DNA of 25,033 nt from G963692885 sp964657395 (GCA_964657395.1 CAZZUX010000055.1:1-25033), one strand, 5' to 3'. Numbered from the stretch's first letter, positions 13,987 through 21,842 are shown. Numbers and translations: made by a program. Notes: a model not told the origin generated them from the letters alone.

Positions 13987-15069
13987 CTACGACGCGAGAT
14001 TGCTGGTGCGAGTCGCTGGTATTTGTTTGCCGTCCAGTTTCGCCAGGGCGAATGTAATTTCTGCTGCGACCAATGGGGTGAGCAGTGCCAGCATGCGAGC
14101 GGCATTGAGCCCGATGTGCGTGATGATCGAAACAAGGATGAGCACCACACAGGTGATCAGCAGCGGCACCATCCGGATGGTGTATTCGCGAAGACGCTTG
14201 TAGAGCAGCAGCCACATGCCGCAGAGCAGCAGCAGCAGGTTCTGGCCAAGGATGACCTGGTTGATGTAGGGCAAGGTCAGGCGGAAGTCCCGTATGCCAT
14301 GCCAGAGTGAAGGCAGGTCTGCCTGGTACTCGTTGCCAGGCGCGTGGATGATGTGGCGGAGAAGCAGATAGGCCGCAAAGGCGATTACGGAGACAGCGGC
14401 GATCTGGAGCTGGTACCTCCGTTCGTTAGGCGCATGCTGTTCGGGCTCGGTGCCCGGCAGGCGTGGCAGCAGCAGGGCGGTACTGGCAGCAAGTGTGCAA
14501 AAGATGATGGGCAGGATCTCGCGCTGAAGGATGCTGAACAGCACGACCAGTGCGAACCAGCGCAGCCGGTGCTGTTGATAGAGCAGGTAGCAGAGGGCGA
14601 CGAGGGTCCAGCTTAGTCCGTCAGCCTGGCCGGTGAGCGTGGTTTCCTGCAGCAGGAAGCTGCAGAAGCAGAGGATGCCTCCGAACAAGGGGAGGATGTG
14701 AGAGCCCCGGCCGAGCCAACCCTCCACAACGAGGCTGACGAGCCACGCGGTGAGGACGACGGCGAGGAAATTGGTGAAGAGGGCGGCGAAGAAGATTCGC
14801 TGATCGTAGTGGGGATCGGAGAACTGGATGACGCCTGGATAGTAAACGTGGGCACGCCAGAGCAGGTGGGCGAAGAGGGCGTTGGCCTGCCGATAGACCC
14901 AGGGAGACGGCGCTGCCTGGAAGTCGAACGGGTGGACAATCATTCCGTAGTACTCGACGAAGTCCGTATTGACGGCGGTGGGAATGAGCCACTTATAGGA
15001 GAAGTACAGGAAGCCGTAGCCGGTGAGCAGGTAAAACGTCAATCGGTAAAGGTGGGTGCGCAGCCTCAA
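13987..15069 (-). CDS. Polytopic membrane protein, GT-C-like
   Basis: A 360-residue integral membrane protein with about nine helices. The first outside loop has NTDFVEYYGMIVHPFDF and SPWVYRQANALFAHLLW, similar in layout to polyprenol-linked mannosyltransferases. Later come TLTGQADGLSWTLVALCYLLY and LFSILQREILPII, which run parallel in pattern to the NKE...LISTMARWQQ region of the convergent gene, so the two may be distant relatives. Function is inferred only. The only upstream start is the TTG at 15069, which directly follows the T-run of a terminator hairpin; GGGAG in the hairpin's 3' arm is 8 bases before it. Other starts are a TTG nine codons in and an ATG at codon 43, which would lose the first helix. 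No signal peptide is seen. Confidence 0.7.
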   Translation of the reverse strand: MRLRTHLYRLTFYLLTGYGFLYFSYKWLIPTAVNTDFVEYYGMIVHPFDFQAAPSPWVYRQANALFAHLLWRAHVYYPGVIQFSDPHYDQRIFFAALFTNFLAVVLTAWLVSLVVEGWLGRGSHILPLFGGILCFCSFLLQETTLTGQADGLSWTLVALCYLLYQQHRLRWFALVVLFSILQREILPIIFCTLAASTALLLPRLPGTEPEQHAPNERRYQLQIAAVSVIAFAAYLLLRHIIHAPGNEYQADLPSLWHGIRDFRLTLPYINQVILGQNLLLLLCGMWLLLYKRLREYTIRMVPLLITCVVLILVSIITHIGLNAARMLALLTPLVAAEITFALAKLDGKQIPATRTSNLAS

Positions 15070-15103
15070 AAAAAGTTCTCCCGCGCTAAGGGTAGCGCGG
15101 GAG
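15070..15103 (-). terminator. Intrinsic terminator of the formaldehyde dehydrogenase gene, overlapping the next gene's ribosome site
   Basis: Read on the minus strand, CTCCCGCGCTA (15103-15093), a 4-base loop and TAGCGCGGGAG (15088-15078) form a perfect 11-bp stem, followed by AACTTTTTTT. The last two T of the run belong to the TTG start of the gene at 15069, and GGGAG of the 3' arm is its only Shine-Dalgarno. It works as a terminator on the minus strand only. Confidence 0.8.
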
Positions 15104-15136
15104 AGGGTTTACCGGGGTTCAAACGGCACGAAGCGC

Positions 15137-16339
15137 TTAGGCTGCTCTTTTGCCGGCGACGGAACCATGCGGGTCGATGACGAACTTCTTGGCTACGCCC
15201 GAGTCGAAATCCTTGTAGCCCCGAGGCGCGTCATCCAGCTTGATGACGGTGGCGTTGACGATCTTTGCGATCGGCAAACGGTCGTGGAGGATGGCCTGCA
15301 TGAGCTGGCGGTTGTACTGCAGGACGGGCGCCTGGCCGGTGTGGAAGTGCAGCGACTTTGACCAGCCTTTGCCGAACTTTACCTTGAGCATGCCATTCTT
15401 CGCGTCCTCGCTGGGGGCGCCGGGATCGGAGACGACGTAGAGGCCGGGGATGCCGAGACCGCCGGCGACGAAGGTGACTTCCATGAGCTCGTTGAGGACA
15501 GAGGCGGGGGCGGGTTCGTCCTTGCTGCCGTGGCCGGTGGCTTCGAAACCGACGGCGTCGACGGCGGCATCGACTTCCGGAACGCCGAGGATCTGAGCGA
15601 TCTGTTCGCCGAGTTTGTCATGCTGGCTGATGTTGATGGTTTCGTAGCCAACGCTCTTTGCGTGGTCGAGACGGTCCTGATTCTTGTCGCCGACGATGAC
15701 GACGGCGGCGCCGAGGATGTAGGCGGATGCGGCGGCGGCGAGCCCGACGGGACCGGCACCGGCGATGTAGACGGTGGAGCCGACGCCGACGCCTGCGGTA
15801 ACGGCGCCGTGGAAGCCGGTGGGCAGAATGTCCGAGAGCATGGTGAGGTCGGTAATCTTCTCCATGGCGCGGGCTTTGTCGGGGAACTTGAGGAGATTGA
15901 AGTCGGCGTAGGGAACGAGGACGTAGTCGGCCTGGCCACCAACCCAGCCGCCCATGTCGACATAACCGTAGGCGCCGCCGGGTTGCTGCGGATTGACGTT
16001 GAGGCAGACGCCGGTGTTGCGCTCACGGCAGGCGCGGCAGCGGCCGCAGGCGACGTTGAAGGGAACCGAGACGAGGTCGCCAACGTTCAGGTATTCGACG
16101 TCTTTGCCTTTTTCGATGATTTCGCCGGTGATCTCGTGACCCAGAACGATTCCTTTCGGCGCGGTCGTCCGGCCGCGTACCATGTGCTGGTCGGAGCCGC
16201 AGATGTTGGTGCTGACGATCTTGAGGATGACCCCGTGTTCGATCTCTTTGCCCTGGGGGTTCTGCATCCTGGGGTAGTCGATGGATTGAACTTCGACTTT
16301 GCCGGGTCCTAAGTAGACGACGCCGCGATTGCTTGCCAT
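15137..16339 (-). CDS. fdhA: Glutathione-independent formaldehyde dehydrogenase (zinc-dependent alcohol dehydrogenase family)
   Basis: Oxidises formaldehyde to formate with NAD+, without added glutathione, as in the Pseudomonas putida enzyme; a cytoplasmic detoxification enzyme. It has 400 residues, the normal length. Catalytic zinc ligands are Cys47 (TNICGSDQHM) and His68 (LGHEITG). The structural zinc site has Cys98, Cys101, Cys104 and Cys112 (CGRCRACRERNTGVC). The long GGAYGYVDMGGWVGGQADY insert is typical of this subfamily, and AGAGPVGLAAA at about 193-203 starts the NAD fold. AAGGAG stands 7 bases before the ATG at 16339; the open frame extending to 16453 is not needed. It is divergent from the permease gene at 16448 (108 bp between) and ends at the hairpin at 15070-15103. 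A related dismutase-type activity cannot be excluded. Confidence 0.92.
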   Translation of the reverse strand: MASNRGVVYLGPGKVEVQSIDYPRMQNPQGKEIEHGVILKIVSTNICGSDQHMVRGRTTAPKGIVLGHEITGEIIEKGKDVEYLNVGDLVSVPFNVACGRCRACRERNTGVCLNVNPQQPGGAYGYVDMGGWVGGQADYVLVPYADFNLLKFPDKARAMEKITDLTMLSDILPTGFHGAVTAGVGVGSTVYIAGAGPVGLAAAASAYILGAAVVIVGDKNQDRLDHAKSVGYETINISQHDKLGEQIAQILGVPEVDAAVDAVGFEATGHGSKDEPAPASVLNELMEVTFVAGGLGIPGLYVVSDPGAPSEDAKNGMLKVKFGKGWSKSLHFHTGQAPVLQYNRQLMQAILHDRLPIAKIVNATVIKLDDAPRGYKDFDSGVAKKFVIDPHGSVAGKRAA

Positions 16340-16447
16340 GTGTTTCTCCTTCGTACCCATAGGAGTGGATGCGTGGCCGGCATGTTGCCCTTGCGGGTGA
16401 AGACTGCCTGCTACACTTTTTCCACACGTATAAGGACTGCGAGACCT

Positions 16448-17674
16448 ATGCAACTCCAGGAAGCCGTTCGTATAGCCTTAGCATCGCTCTGGGCGAACAA
16501 GCTGCGGTCGATTTTGACGCTGCTTGGCATGGTGATCGGTGTGGCGTCCGTGATCGCGGTGGTGACGCTGGTGAATGGCGCGAACCACTATGTGGCGACC
16601 AAGGTGTATGGCTACGGGGCGGATGTGTTTACGGCCAGCAAGCAGCCGCAGGTGATCTTCGACGCCGAAGAGTTTATCCGCTACAAGAAGCGGAAGGATC
16701 TGAAGCTTGCGGATTACCAGGCGGTAGCAGACGAGTGCAAGTTGTGTAAATCGACCGGCGCGATGTTGAGTACAACGGGAAATGTGATTTACGGCAAGGA
16801 GTCGAGTAAAGGCTCGCGAGTGCGTGGCTGGACGTGGACGATGCCGCCGATCTACAACATCAATCTCGATCGCGGGCGAGTTTGGACGGCAGCTGAAGAG
16901 AGTCATGCGACGCACGTTGCGATTATCGGCTACGACATTGTGGACAACCTGATGCCGGGCGAAGAGCCGCTGGGTAAAGAGATTCGCGTGGACGGGGAGC
17001 AGTACACGGTGATCGGCATCGGTGAGCGGCAGGGCAAGACGCTGGGCCAGAGCCAGGATGACTGGGTAGCGATCCCGATTACGGCCTGGCAGCATGCGCA
17101 CGGCACGGTCGACAGCGTCGACATCTATGCAACGGCGGGCGCCACGGGCGAGCCGCTGGACCGGGCAGTGGATGAGGTGAGGACGATTCTGCGTTCGCGT
17201 CGGCATGTGGCGCCGGGTGCGGATGATGATTTTTCGATCGATACCAATGCGACGTTCGTCGGGTTGTGGCAGAGCATCAGTTCGAGCTTCTCGATGATCC
17301 TGATCATCATTCCTTCGATTGCGCTGGTCGTAGGCGGCATCGTGATCATGAACATCATGCTGGTAAGTGTGACCGAGCGGACGCGCGAGATCGGCGTGCG
17401 AAAGGCACTGGGCGCGAAGCGGCTGGATATTCTGACGCAATTCCTGATTGAGTCGGTGACGATGTCGGTGATCGGCGGATTGATTGGCGTGATGCTTGGA
17501 GTGGGACTGGCCAAGATGATTACGCTGGCGGTGGGATGGGAGTCGGACGTGGCGTTGTGGGCAGTGTTTGCCGGGCTGTTCGTGGCATTTGGAGTGGGCG
17601 TGTTCTTCGGGGTGTATCCGGCACAGAAGGCGGCAAAGCTGGATCCGATCACGGCTTTGCGATCTGAGTTGTAG
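16448..17674 (+). CDS. MacB/FtsX-type ABC transporter permease (first of two)
   Basis: A 408-residue inner-membrane permease with the MacB layout. An N-terminal helix follows LWANKLRSILTLLGMVIGVASVIAVV, then a periplasmic MacB core domain of about 220 residues, then three C-terminal helices (FtsX domain) with the typical NIMLVSVTERTREIGVRKALGAK and a closing VYPAQKAAKLDPITALRSEL. The ATG at 16448 is chosen because QLQEAVRIALASLW is the usual family start; AAGGA lies 11 bases upstream, rather far. TATAAG at 16429-16434 may be the -10. No ATP-binding subunit is encoded in the window, so the partner ATPase must be elsewhere. Such permeases extrude peptides or toxins or act on envelope processes; the substrate is unknown. 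It is followed after 29 bp by a paralogue. Confidence 0.9.
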   Translation: MQLQEAVRIALASLWANKLRSILTLLGMVIGVASVIAVVTLVNGANHYVATKVYGYGADVFTASKQPQVIFDAEEFIRYKKRKDLKLADYQAVADECKLCKSTGAMLSTTGNVIYGKESSKGSRVRGWTWTMPPIYNINLDRGRVWTAAEESHATHVAIIGYDIVDNLMPGEEPLGKEIRVDGEQYTVIGIGERQGKTLGQSQDDWVAIPITAWQHAHGTVDSVDIYATAGATGEPLDRAVDEVRTILRSRRHVAPGADDDFSIDTNATFVGLWQSISSSFSMILIIIPSIALVVGGIVIMNIMLVSVTERTREIGVRKALGAKRLDILTQFLIESVTMSVIGGLIGVMLGVGLAKMITLAVGWESDVALWAVFAGLFVAFGVGVFFGVYPAQKAAKLDPITALRSEL

Positions 17675-17703
17675 CGTTCGACGTTGTAAGAGAGGCTGCT
17701 GGG

Positions 17704-18963
17704 ATGAGATTGCTGGACGCGCGTGAATCGGTTCGGATGGCGATGGACACCCTGCGGACGAACAAGCTGCGCAGCGGGCTGACGGTGCTGGGCATCGTGA
17801 TCGGCGTGACGACCGTGATCGTCATTTCCTCGGTCATCAATGGCCTGAATAACAATGTGCAGAACTGGGCGAACTCGCTGGGCACAAATACGTTGTGGGT
17901 GTTTCACATCCCGGTGATTGGCGTGCGGCCGACGACGGAGATGCTGACGCGCAAGAAGCTGACGTATGACGATGGCATTGCGATGCGCTCGCTGCCGCAT
18001 GTGGTCGCCGTCGATCCGGGACAACGCTATACCAATCCGGTGGCTTATAACGTCGGTTCGGTGGCGGTGAAATATGGCAAGAACAAGGTGCAGAACACGA
18101 TTCTTGAAGGCGATACCACGGCAGTCAAAGACATCAACGACCTGGTGCTGACGTCAGGGCGGATGTGGACGGACGAGGAAGAAAAGCGCCGAGCCAATGT
18201 TGTGGTCCTGGGGCATGACGCGGCGGAGAAGTTGTTTGGCAACGAGGAGCCTACCGGCAAAGAAGTAGAAATCGAAGGCGATGTCTTCACTGTGATCGGC
18301 GTCTATGCCAAACAGAAACAGGCGTTCGGCAGTGGCAAGAATCCTGAAGATAATTCTGCCGGGTTTCCCCTGGAGACGTTCCGCAAGCTGCATCCCGAGG
18401 TCCTGGATTACTGGATCTCTGTGAAGTATGACGATGCCAAGAACAAGGGCCTGGTGACGGATGAGGTGACCGAGCTGCTGCGTCGCCGGCGCAAGGTGCA
18501 TGTGGAGCAGCCGGATAATTTCGCGATCTTCGGGCCCGACTCGCTGACCCGGCTGTGGAGCCAGATTACCGGCGGCCTGTTCGCCTTCATGGTGGCGGTT
18601 GCGAGTGTAGGCCTGATGGTCGGCGGCGTGGGCGTGATGAATATCATGCTGGTGAGCGTGACGGAGCGAACGCGAGAGATTGGTGTGCGTAAGGCGCTGG
18701 GCGCAACCAAGAAGAACATTCTGCTGCAATTCACGCTGGAAGCCATCACGTTGTGCGCGCTTGGGGGCGTGATCGGCATCTTGATTGGCGGATTTATCAC
18801 GCTGGTCATCCACGCGTTGGTCGCCGTGTTGCCGGCAACGATGTCCTCAGGCTGGGCACTCACCGGGTTTGTCGTGTCCCTGGTCATTGGACTGGTGTTT
18901 GGGATCTATCCGGCCTACCGCGCATCCACACTCGACCCCATCGAAGCCCTCCGCTACGAATAG
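17704..18963 (+). CDS. MacB/FtsX-type ABC transporter permease (second of two)
   Basis: A 419-residue paralogue of the preceding gene with the same layout: an N-terminal helix (LRTNKLRSGLTVLGIVIGVTTVIVI), a periplasmic MacB core, and three C-terminal helices with NIMLVSVTERTREIGVRKALGATK and a final IYPAYRASTLDPIEALRYE. Like its neighbour it lacks an ATPase domain. AGAGAGG with an 8-base spacer precedes the ATG at 17704, and the 29-bp gap points to one operon. The two could form a heterodimeric MacB-like permease, since MacB-type proteins work as dimers; this is inference. The periplasmic domains differ much more than the FtsX parts, so they may bind different partners. A short hairpin follows at 18983. 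Confidence 0.9.
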   Translation: MRLLDARESVRMAMDTLRTNKLRSGLTVLGIVIGVTTVIVISSVINGLNNNVQNWANSLGTNTLWVFHIPVIGVRPTTEMLTRKKLTYDDGIAMRSLPHVVAVDPGQRYTNPVAYNVGSVAVKYGKNKVQNTILEGDTTAVKDINDLVLTSGRMWTDEEEKRRANVVVLGHDAAEKLFGNEEPTGKEVEIEGDVFTVIGVYAKQKQAFGSGKNPEDNSAGFPLETFRKLHPEVLDYWISVKYDDAKNKGLVTDEVTELLRRRRKVHVEQPDNFAIFGPDSLTRLWSQITGGLFAFMVAVASVGLMVGGVGVMNIMLVSVTERTREIGVRKALGATKKNILLQFTLEAITLCALGGVIGILIGGFITLVIHALVAVLPATMSSGWALTGFVVSLVIGLVFGIYPAYRASTLDPIEALRYE

Positions 18964-18982
18964 GCTCTGCCAGCCGGGCACT

Positions 18983-19003
18983 GCGCCTTTGGCGCTTTAT
19001 TCT
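18983..19003 (+). terminator. Short terminator hairpin after the permease pair
   Basis: GCGCC, TTT, GGCGC, then TTTATTCT. The stem has only 5 bp but is all G/C and is followed by T-rich sequence 20-40 bp after the permease stop. Confidence 0.5.
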
Positions 19004-19088
19004 CCCGTTGGTCGCATAGTTTCCTGGTGGCCTGGAGGCGTTTGCGAGACGAGGCGGGTGGCTGATCCCATCTGGCACTTCATTGCTG

Positions 19089-19136
19089 CGTCACGTTTAA
19101 TTCACAGTGACGTGTGTTCCGCCGTGCGACTATGAT
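19089..19136 (+). promoter_or_regulatory. Promoter with inverted repeat ahead of the SnoaL-like gene
   Basis: GTGACG (19107-19112), 18 bp, TATGAT (19131-19136) form a reasonable sigma-70 promoter with a start near 19143. The -35 is the right arm of an inverted repeat CGTCAC, N12, GTGACG (19089-19112), so a repressor or activator could act there. Confidence 0.45.
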
Positions 19137-19169
19137 CCGCGTGCCGGAAAAGGCATGAGGAGGAACCGC

Positions 19170-19535
19170 ATGACGACGCAGGAAGTGGCAGAAGAGTTGA
19201 TCAAGTATTGCTCGCAGGGCAAGTTTGAAGAGGCGGTTGAAGCTTTGTACGCACCTGATGTTGTGAGTGTGGAGGCGGCTGCGCCTCCGGGTGGTTCGCG
19301 CGAGGCGAAGGGCATCGAGGCGGTGAAAGCGAAGGGTAAGTGGTGGGTGGAGAACCACGAGGTGCATTCCGCGAAGGTGGAAGGGCCGCTGGTGGCAGGT
19401 CAGCATTTCGCGGTGACGTTCAAGATGGAAGTGACGTTCAAGCCGGCTTCACGACGGTTCGTGATGGAAGAAGTCGCGGTGTACAAGGTGGTCGACGGCA
19501 AGGTGGTGTACGAGGAGTTCTTCTACCAGGTGTGA
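19170..19535 (+). CDS. SnoaL-like/NTF2-fold protein
   Basis: A 121-residue cytoplasmic protein of the cone-shaped NTF2 fold. The order is two N-terminal helices (TTQEVAEELIKYCSQGKFEEAVEALYAPDVVSVEA), a short loop with GGSREAKGIEAVKAKGKWWVEN, then four long beta strands (VEGPLVAGQHFAVTFKMEVTF, RRFVMEEVAVYKVVDGKVVYEEFFY). This is the standard layout of SnoaL-like and ketosteroid-isomerase-like proteins, many of which are small binding proteins or isomerases; no catalytic pair can be assigned. The ATG at 19170 has an excellent GAGGAGG with a 6-base spacer. It is probably monocistronic from the promoter at 19107-19136. Confidence 0.82.
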   Translation: MTTQEVAEELIKYCSQGKFEEAVEALYAPDVVSVEAAAPPGGSREAKGIEAVKAKGKWWVENHEVHSAKVEGPLVAGQHFAVTFKMEVTFKPASRRFVMEEVAVYKVVDGKVVYEEFFYQV

Positions 19536-19611
19536 CGCTTCATTTCAAGAAGGCAGCGCCTGCCTGCTTCCATCCCGGGACGGCTTCAATGTCGCTACAC
19601 TGGAGCGAGGC

Positions 19612-20784
19612 ATGATGCTGGCGACGGTGGTGGCGGGGATCACGACGGTTCTGACGCTTGCAGGGTTTGGCTATTACCTGCTGGCGTTGTGGAGCGCGCG
19701 TGCGTTCGGCCGGGCGGCACGGCATCCGCTGCCAGGGTTCGAGACGCCGGTCAGTGTCCTGAAGCCGGTCAAGGGGCTGGATCCCGAGATGTATGCCGGC
19801 TTTGCCAGTCACTGCCGACAGCAGTACGCGGCGGAGTTTGAGCTGATCTTCGGTGTCAGCAGTCTGCAGGATCCGGCGGTTGCCGCCGTGAAGCAGTTGC
19901 AGCTCGAGTTTCCCGAGCGGACGATCCGGCTGGTGGAGTGTCCCGAGGTGCTGGGGACCAATGGCAAGGTCAGCAACCTGGTGCAGATGGCACGGGCCGC
20001 GCGGTATGACTACCTGCTGATCAATGACAGCGACATCCTGGTGTCTCCGCTGTATCTCGGCAGGATCATGTCCGCGTTTCAGTCTGGGATGCAAAGGAAG
20101 CGGAAGATCGGGCTGGTGACGGCGCCGTATCGCGGGAAGGCGCATGGGACGCTGGGTTCGAAGATGGAGGCGCTGGGGATTTCGACGGATTTTCTGGCGG
20201 GGGTGCTGACGGCGCGGAAGCTGGAGGGAGGCATCCGGTTCGGATTGGGGTCGACGCTGGCGATTTCGCGCGAGGCGCTGGTGGCGAGTGGTGGACTGCT
20301 GCCGCTGGTGGATTATCTGGCGGACGACTACGAGCTGGGCGCGCGTGTGTATGGCGCCGGGTATGACGTGGCGCTGGCCAGCGAAGTGGTCGAGACGTAT
20401 GTGCCGGCGTATTCGTTTGCGCAATTTTTGGCGCACCAGATCCGGTGGAGCCGGTCGACGCGGGATTCGCGCAAGTGGGGGTATGCGGGGCTGGTGTTTA
20501 CGTTCGGCTTGCCGTGGGCATGTCTGAACCTGCTGGCGAATGGCTTCAGTCTGCCGAGCTTTGCGCTGTTTGTGCTGACGCTGGTGGCGCGGGTGGCGCT
20601 GGCGCTGGCGGTGGGTGTGGGGATTGCCGGGGATGTGCAGGTGCTGCGGGACATCTGGCTGCTGCTGCCACGGGATTTAGTGGCGCTGGGGATCTGGGTG
20701 TGGAGCTATGCCGGGGATACGGTGGTGTGGCGGGGGCACCGGTTCGCGTTGAAGGACGGGAAGTTGATGCGGGTGGCTGCTTAG
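19612..20784 (+). CDS. hpnI: HpnI-like glycosyltransferase (GT21, ceramide glucosyltransferase-like)
   Basis: A 390-residue membrane glycosyltransferase. An N-terminal helix (ATVVAGITTVLTLAGFGYYLLAL) anchors a GT2/GT21 domain with PVSVLKPVKGLDPEMY, LGTNGKVSNL, the DSD motif LLINDSDILVSP (Asp139, Asp141), LADDYELGARVYGAGYD and HQIRWSRSTRDSRKWGY, the R-W motif of the family. Two or three C-terminal helices follow. It matches the hopanoid-associated enzyme HpnI, which adds N-acetylglucosamine to bacteriohopanetetrol, and more loosely ceramide glucosyltransferases. No other hopanoid genes are in the window, so the symbol is tentative. GGAG and GAGG lie 4-8 bases before the ATG at 19612 (a second ATG follows at once), and TACACT at 19596-19601 could be its -10. 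It converges on the next gene with a 5-bp gap. Confidence 0.78.
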   Translation: MMLATVVAGITTVLTLAGFGYYLLALWSARAFGRAARHPLPGFETPVSVLKPVKGLDPEMYAGFASHCRQQYAAEFELIFGVSSLQDPAVAAVKQLQLEFPERTIRLVECPEVLGTNGKVSNLVQMARAARYDYLLINDSDILVSPLYLGRIMSAFQSGMQRKRKIGLVTAPYRGKAHGTLGSKMEALGISTDFLAGVLTARKLEGGIRFGLGSTLAISREALVASGGLLPLVDYLADDYELGARVYGAGYDVALASEVVETYVPAYSFAQFLAHQIRWSRSTRDSRKWGYAGLVFTFGLPWACLNLLANGFSLPSFALFVLTLVARVALALAVGVGIAGDVQVLRDIWLLLPRDLVALGIWVWSYAGDTVVWRGHRFALKDGKLMRVAA

Positions 20785-20789
20785 TCGGG

Positions 20790-21257
20790 TTAGAGCCAGT
20801 GGTGATGTTGGTGCATTGCTGGTAAGCGGATGCGAATCGGTTCGACGGCATCGATGAACACTTGAACATCGGGTCGTTCAAGAAGCTCGAGGGAAACATA
20901 AATCGGTCGAACATCCACCGTGGAGCCGCCTCCTACCTGGAGCCCAACACGAATTTGACTTTCGAGTGAGTGATTATCAATTTCCCGATCCTCCTGCCGG
21001 AACCCGGGACTGGCGGCGGTCAAGTGGTAGGGCTTTGCGGGAAGAACGATTGTAAGTTTTCCCTGCGAGTCGGCGGCGTGCTTCACGACGGCATTTGTCG
21101 CGGCGTCGTTGATGCCGATGAATGCTCCTGGAACGACGGCTTCGGACCCGTCGGTGACTTCGATGTGAATTGACATCGTCGTCTGGGCGGTAGCGACGGC
21201 GCCTGCACATGCGAAGACACCTGCTAACAAAGCGCACGATAATTTCAGGCAAGCCAT
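20790..21257 (-). CDS. Small secreted carboxypeptidase-regulatory-like protein
   Basis: A 155-residue exported protein. The signal peptide MACLKLSCALLAGVFACAGA is cleaved near VATAQ. The rest is a beta-sandwich of the carboxypeptidase-regulatory-like type: SIHIEVTDGSEAVVPGAFIGIND, then SQGKLTIVLPAKPYHLTAASPGF, the pattern also seen at the N-terminus of Oar-like receptors, but without plug or barrel here. It may be a stand-alone periplasmic or surface adaptor; the function is unknown. The C-terminus is histidine-rich (MHQHHHWL). A perfect 7-bp inverted repeat lies directly before the ATG at 21257 and takes the place of a Shine-Dalgarno. It lies 49 bp downstream of the RES toxin gene on the same strand and could be co-transcribed with it. 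Confidence 0.75.
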   Translation of the reverse strand: MACLKLSCALLAGVFACAGAVATAQTTMSIHIEVTDGSEAVVPGAFIGINDAATNAVVKHAADSQGKLTIVLPAKPYHLTAASPGFRQEDREIDNHSLESQIRVGLQVGGGSTVDVRPIYVSLELLERPDVQVFIDAVEPIRIRLPAMHQHHHWL

Positions 21258-21274
21258 GGCGTACAGCGTACGCC
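21258..21274. promoter_or_regulatory. Perfect inverted repeat abutting the start codon
   Basis: GGCGTAC-AGC-GTACGCC has 7-bp arms and a 3-base centre, and touches the ATG at 21257. It could be an operator or, as RNA, a hairpin that blocks the start. On the minus strand TACGCT inside it ends seven bases before the ATG. Confidence 0.45.
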
Positions 21275-21306
21275 ACGTTGTTGCTGTGTCAGCCGGATTC
21301 GACGAG

Positions 21307-21753
21307 TCAAGTCTTCAGACGATAGTCGAACGGGTATGTCTGGGCTTCTGTGATGCGGAAGAGAGGCGCATCCGGATGGATGGGGTTGAAGAGGTAGTTG
21401 GTGGTGTGGGGCACGATGGCGCTGGGAACCCTGAGCAGGGCGGAGGTGTTTCCTTTGAGCCAGGTACTGCCCAGGGTGCGCGTGACTTCGAAATCTTCAC
21501 GCCAGTTCGACGGCAGGATTGCGGGATCGATGGACGGAAAGGACTCGGCAGCGCCGGATGTTTCGACGCGAAGCAGGGTGAAGTCCGGTGGGACGTCGTT
21601 GGCGGCGGTGTGTACGCAGACTTCCAAGAGAGTGGAGGCAGGACTTTCGCTCAGGTAGACGACAGGTCGTCCGGCATGGTGCCAGCGGCCCCTGGCACGG
21701 ATGCCGCCGATGCCGCTCAGATCCCGGTGGAGGCTGATGCGCCACAGGACCAT
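21307..21753 (-). CDS. RES-domain toxin (NAD+-degrading type, MbcT/ParT-like)
   Basis: A 148-residue toxin of the RES family (PF08808). The start MVLWRISLHRDLSGIGG, then RARGRWHHAGRPVVYLSESPASTLLEVCVH, then LPSNWREDFEVTRTLGSTWL, SALLRVPSAIVPHTTNYLFNPIHPDA and a final FRI all follow the family. The key Arg-Tyr-Glu set is present at R23, Y33 and E44, with the 10- and 11-residue spacing of known members. Such toxins destroy NAD+ by hydrolysis or phosphorolysis and stop growth. The ATG at 21753 has AGGAAGG 9 bases upstream. The antitoxin is the preceding gene (stop at 21845-21843), 89 bp away, a wider gap than usual. The toxin looks intact, so the antitoxin must be functional in the cell even though its 5' end is lost in the gap. 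Confidence 0.87.
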   Translation of the reverse strand: MVLWRISLHRDLSGIGGIRARGRWHHAGRPVVYLSESPASTLLEVCVHTAANDVPPDFTLLRVETSGAAESFPSIDPAILPSNWREDFEVTRTLGSTWLKGNTSALLRVPSAIVPHTTNYLFNPIHPDAPLFRITEAQTYPFDYRLKT

Positions 21754-21842
21754 CCAACGCCGCCTTCCTCGTTTCTGCGGTGTCTCTCAGTGGATAGGAA
21801 ATGGCTCTTTCTGGAAGAGCGAATTGAATTTCAGGGGGTCGC

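Noticed and set aside
17341..18720. DNA direct repeat or insertion element between the two permease genes
   Set aside because: The similar stretches encode the shared FtsX signature and differ at synonymous sites, as expected for old paralogues rather than a mobile repeat.
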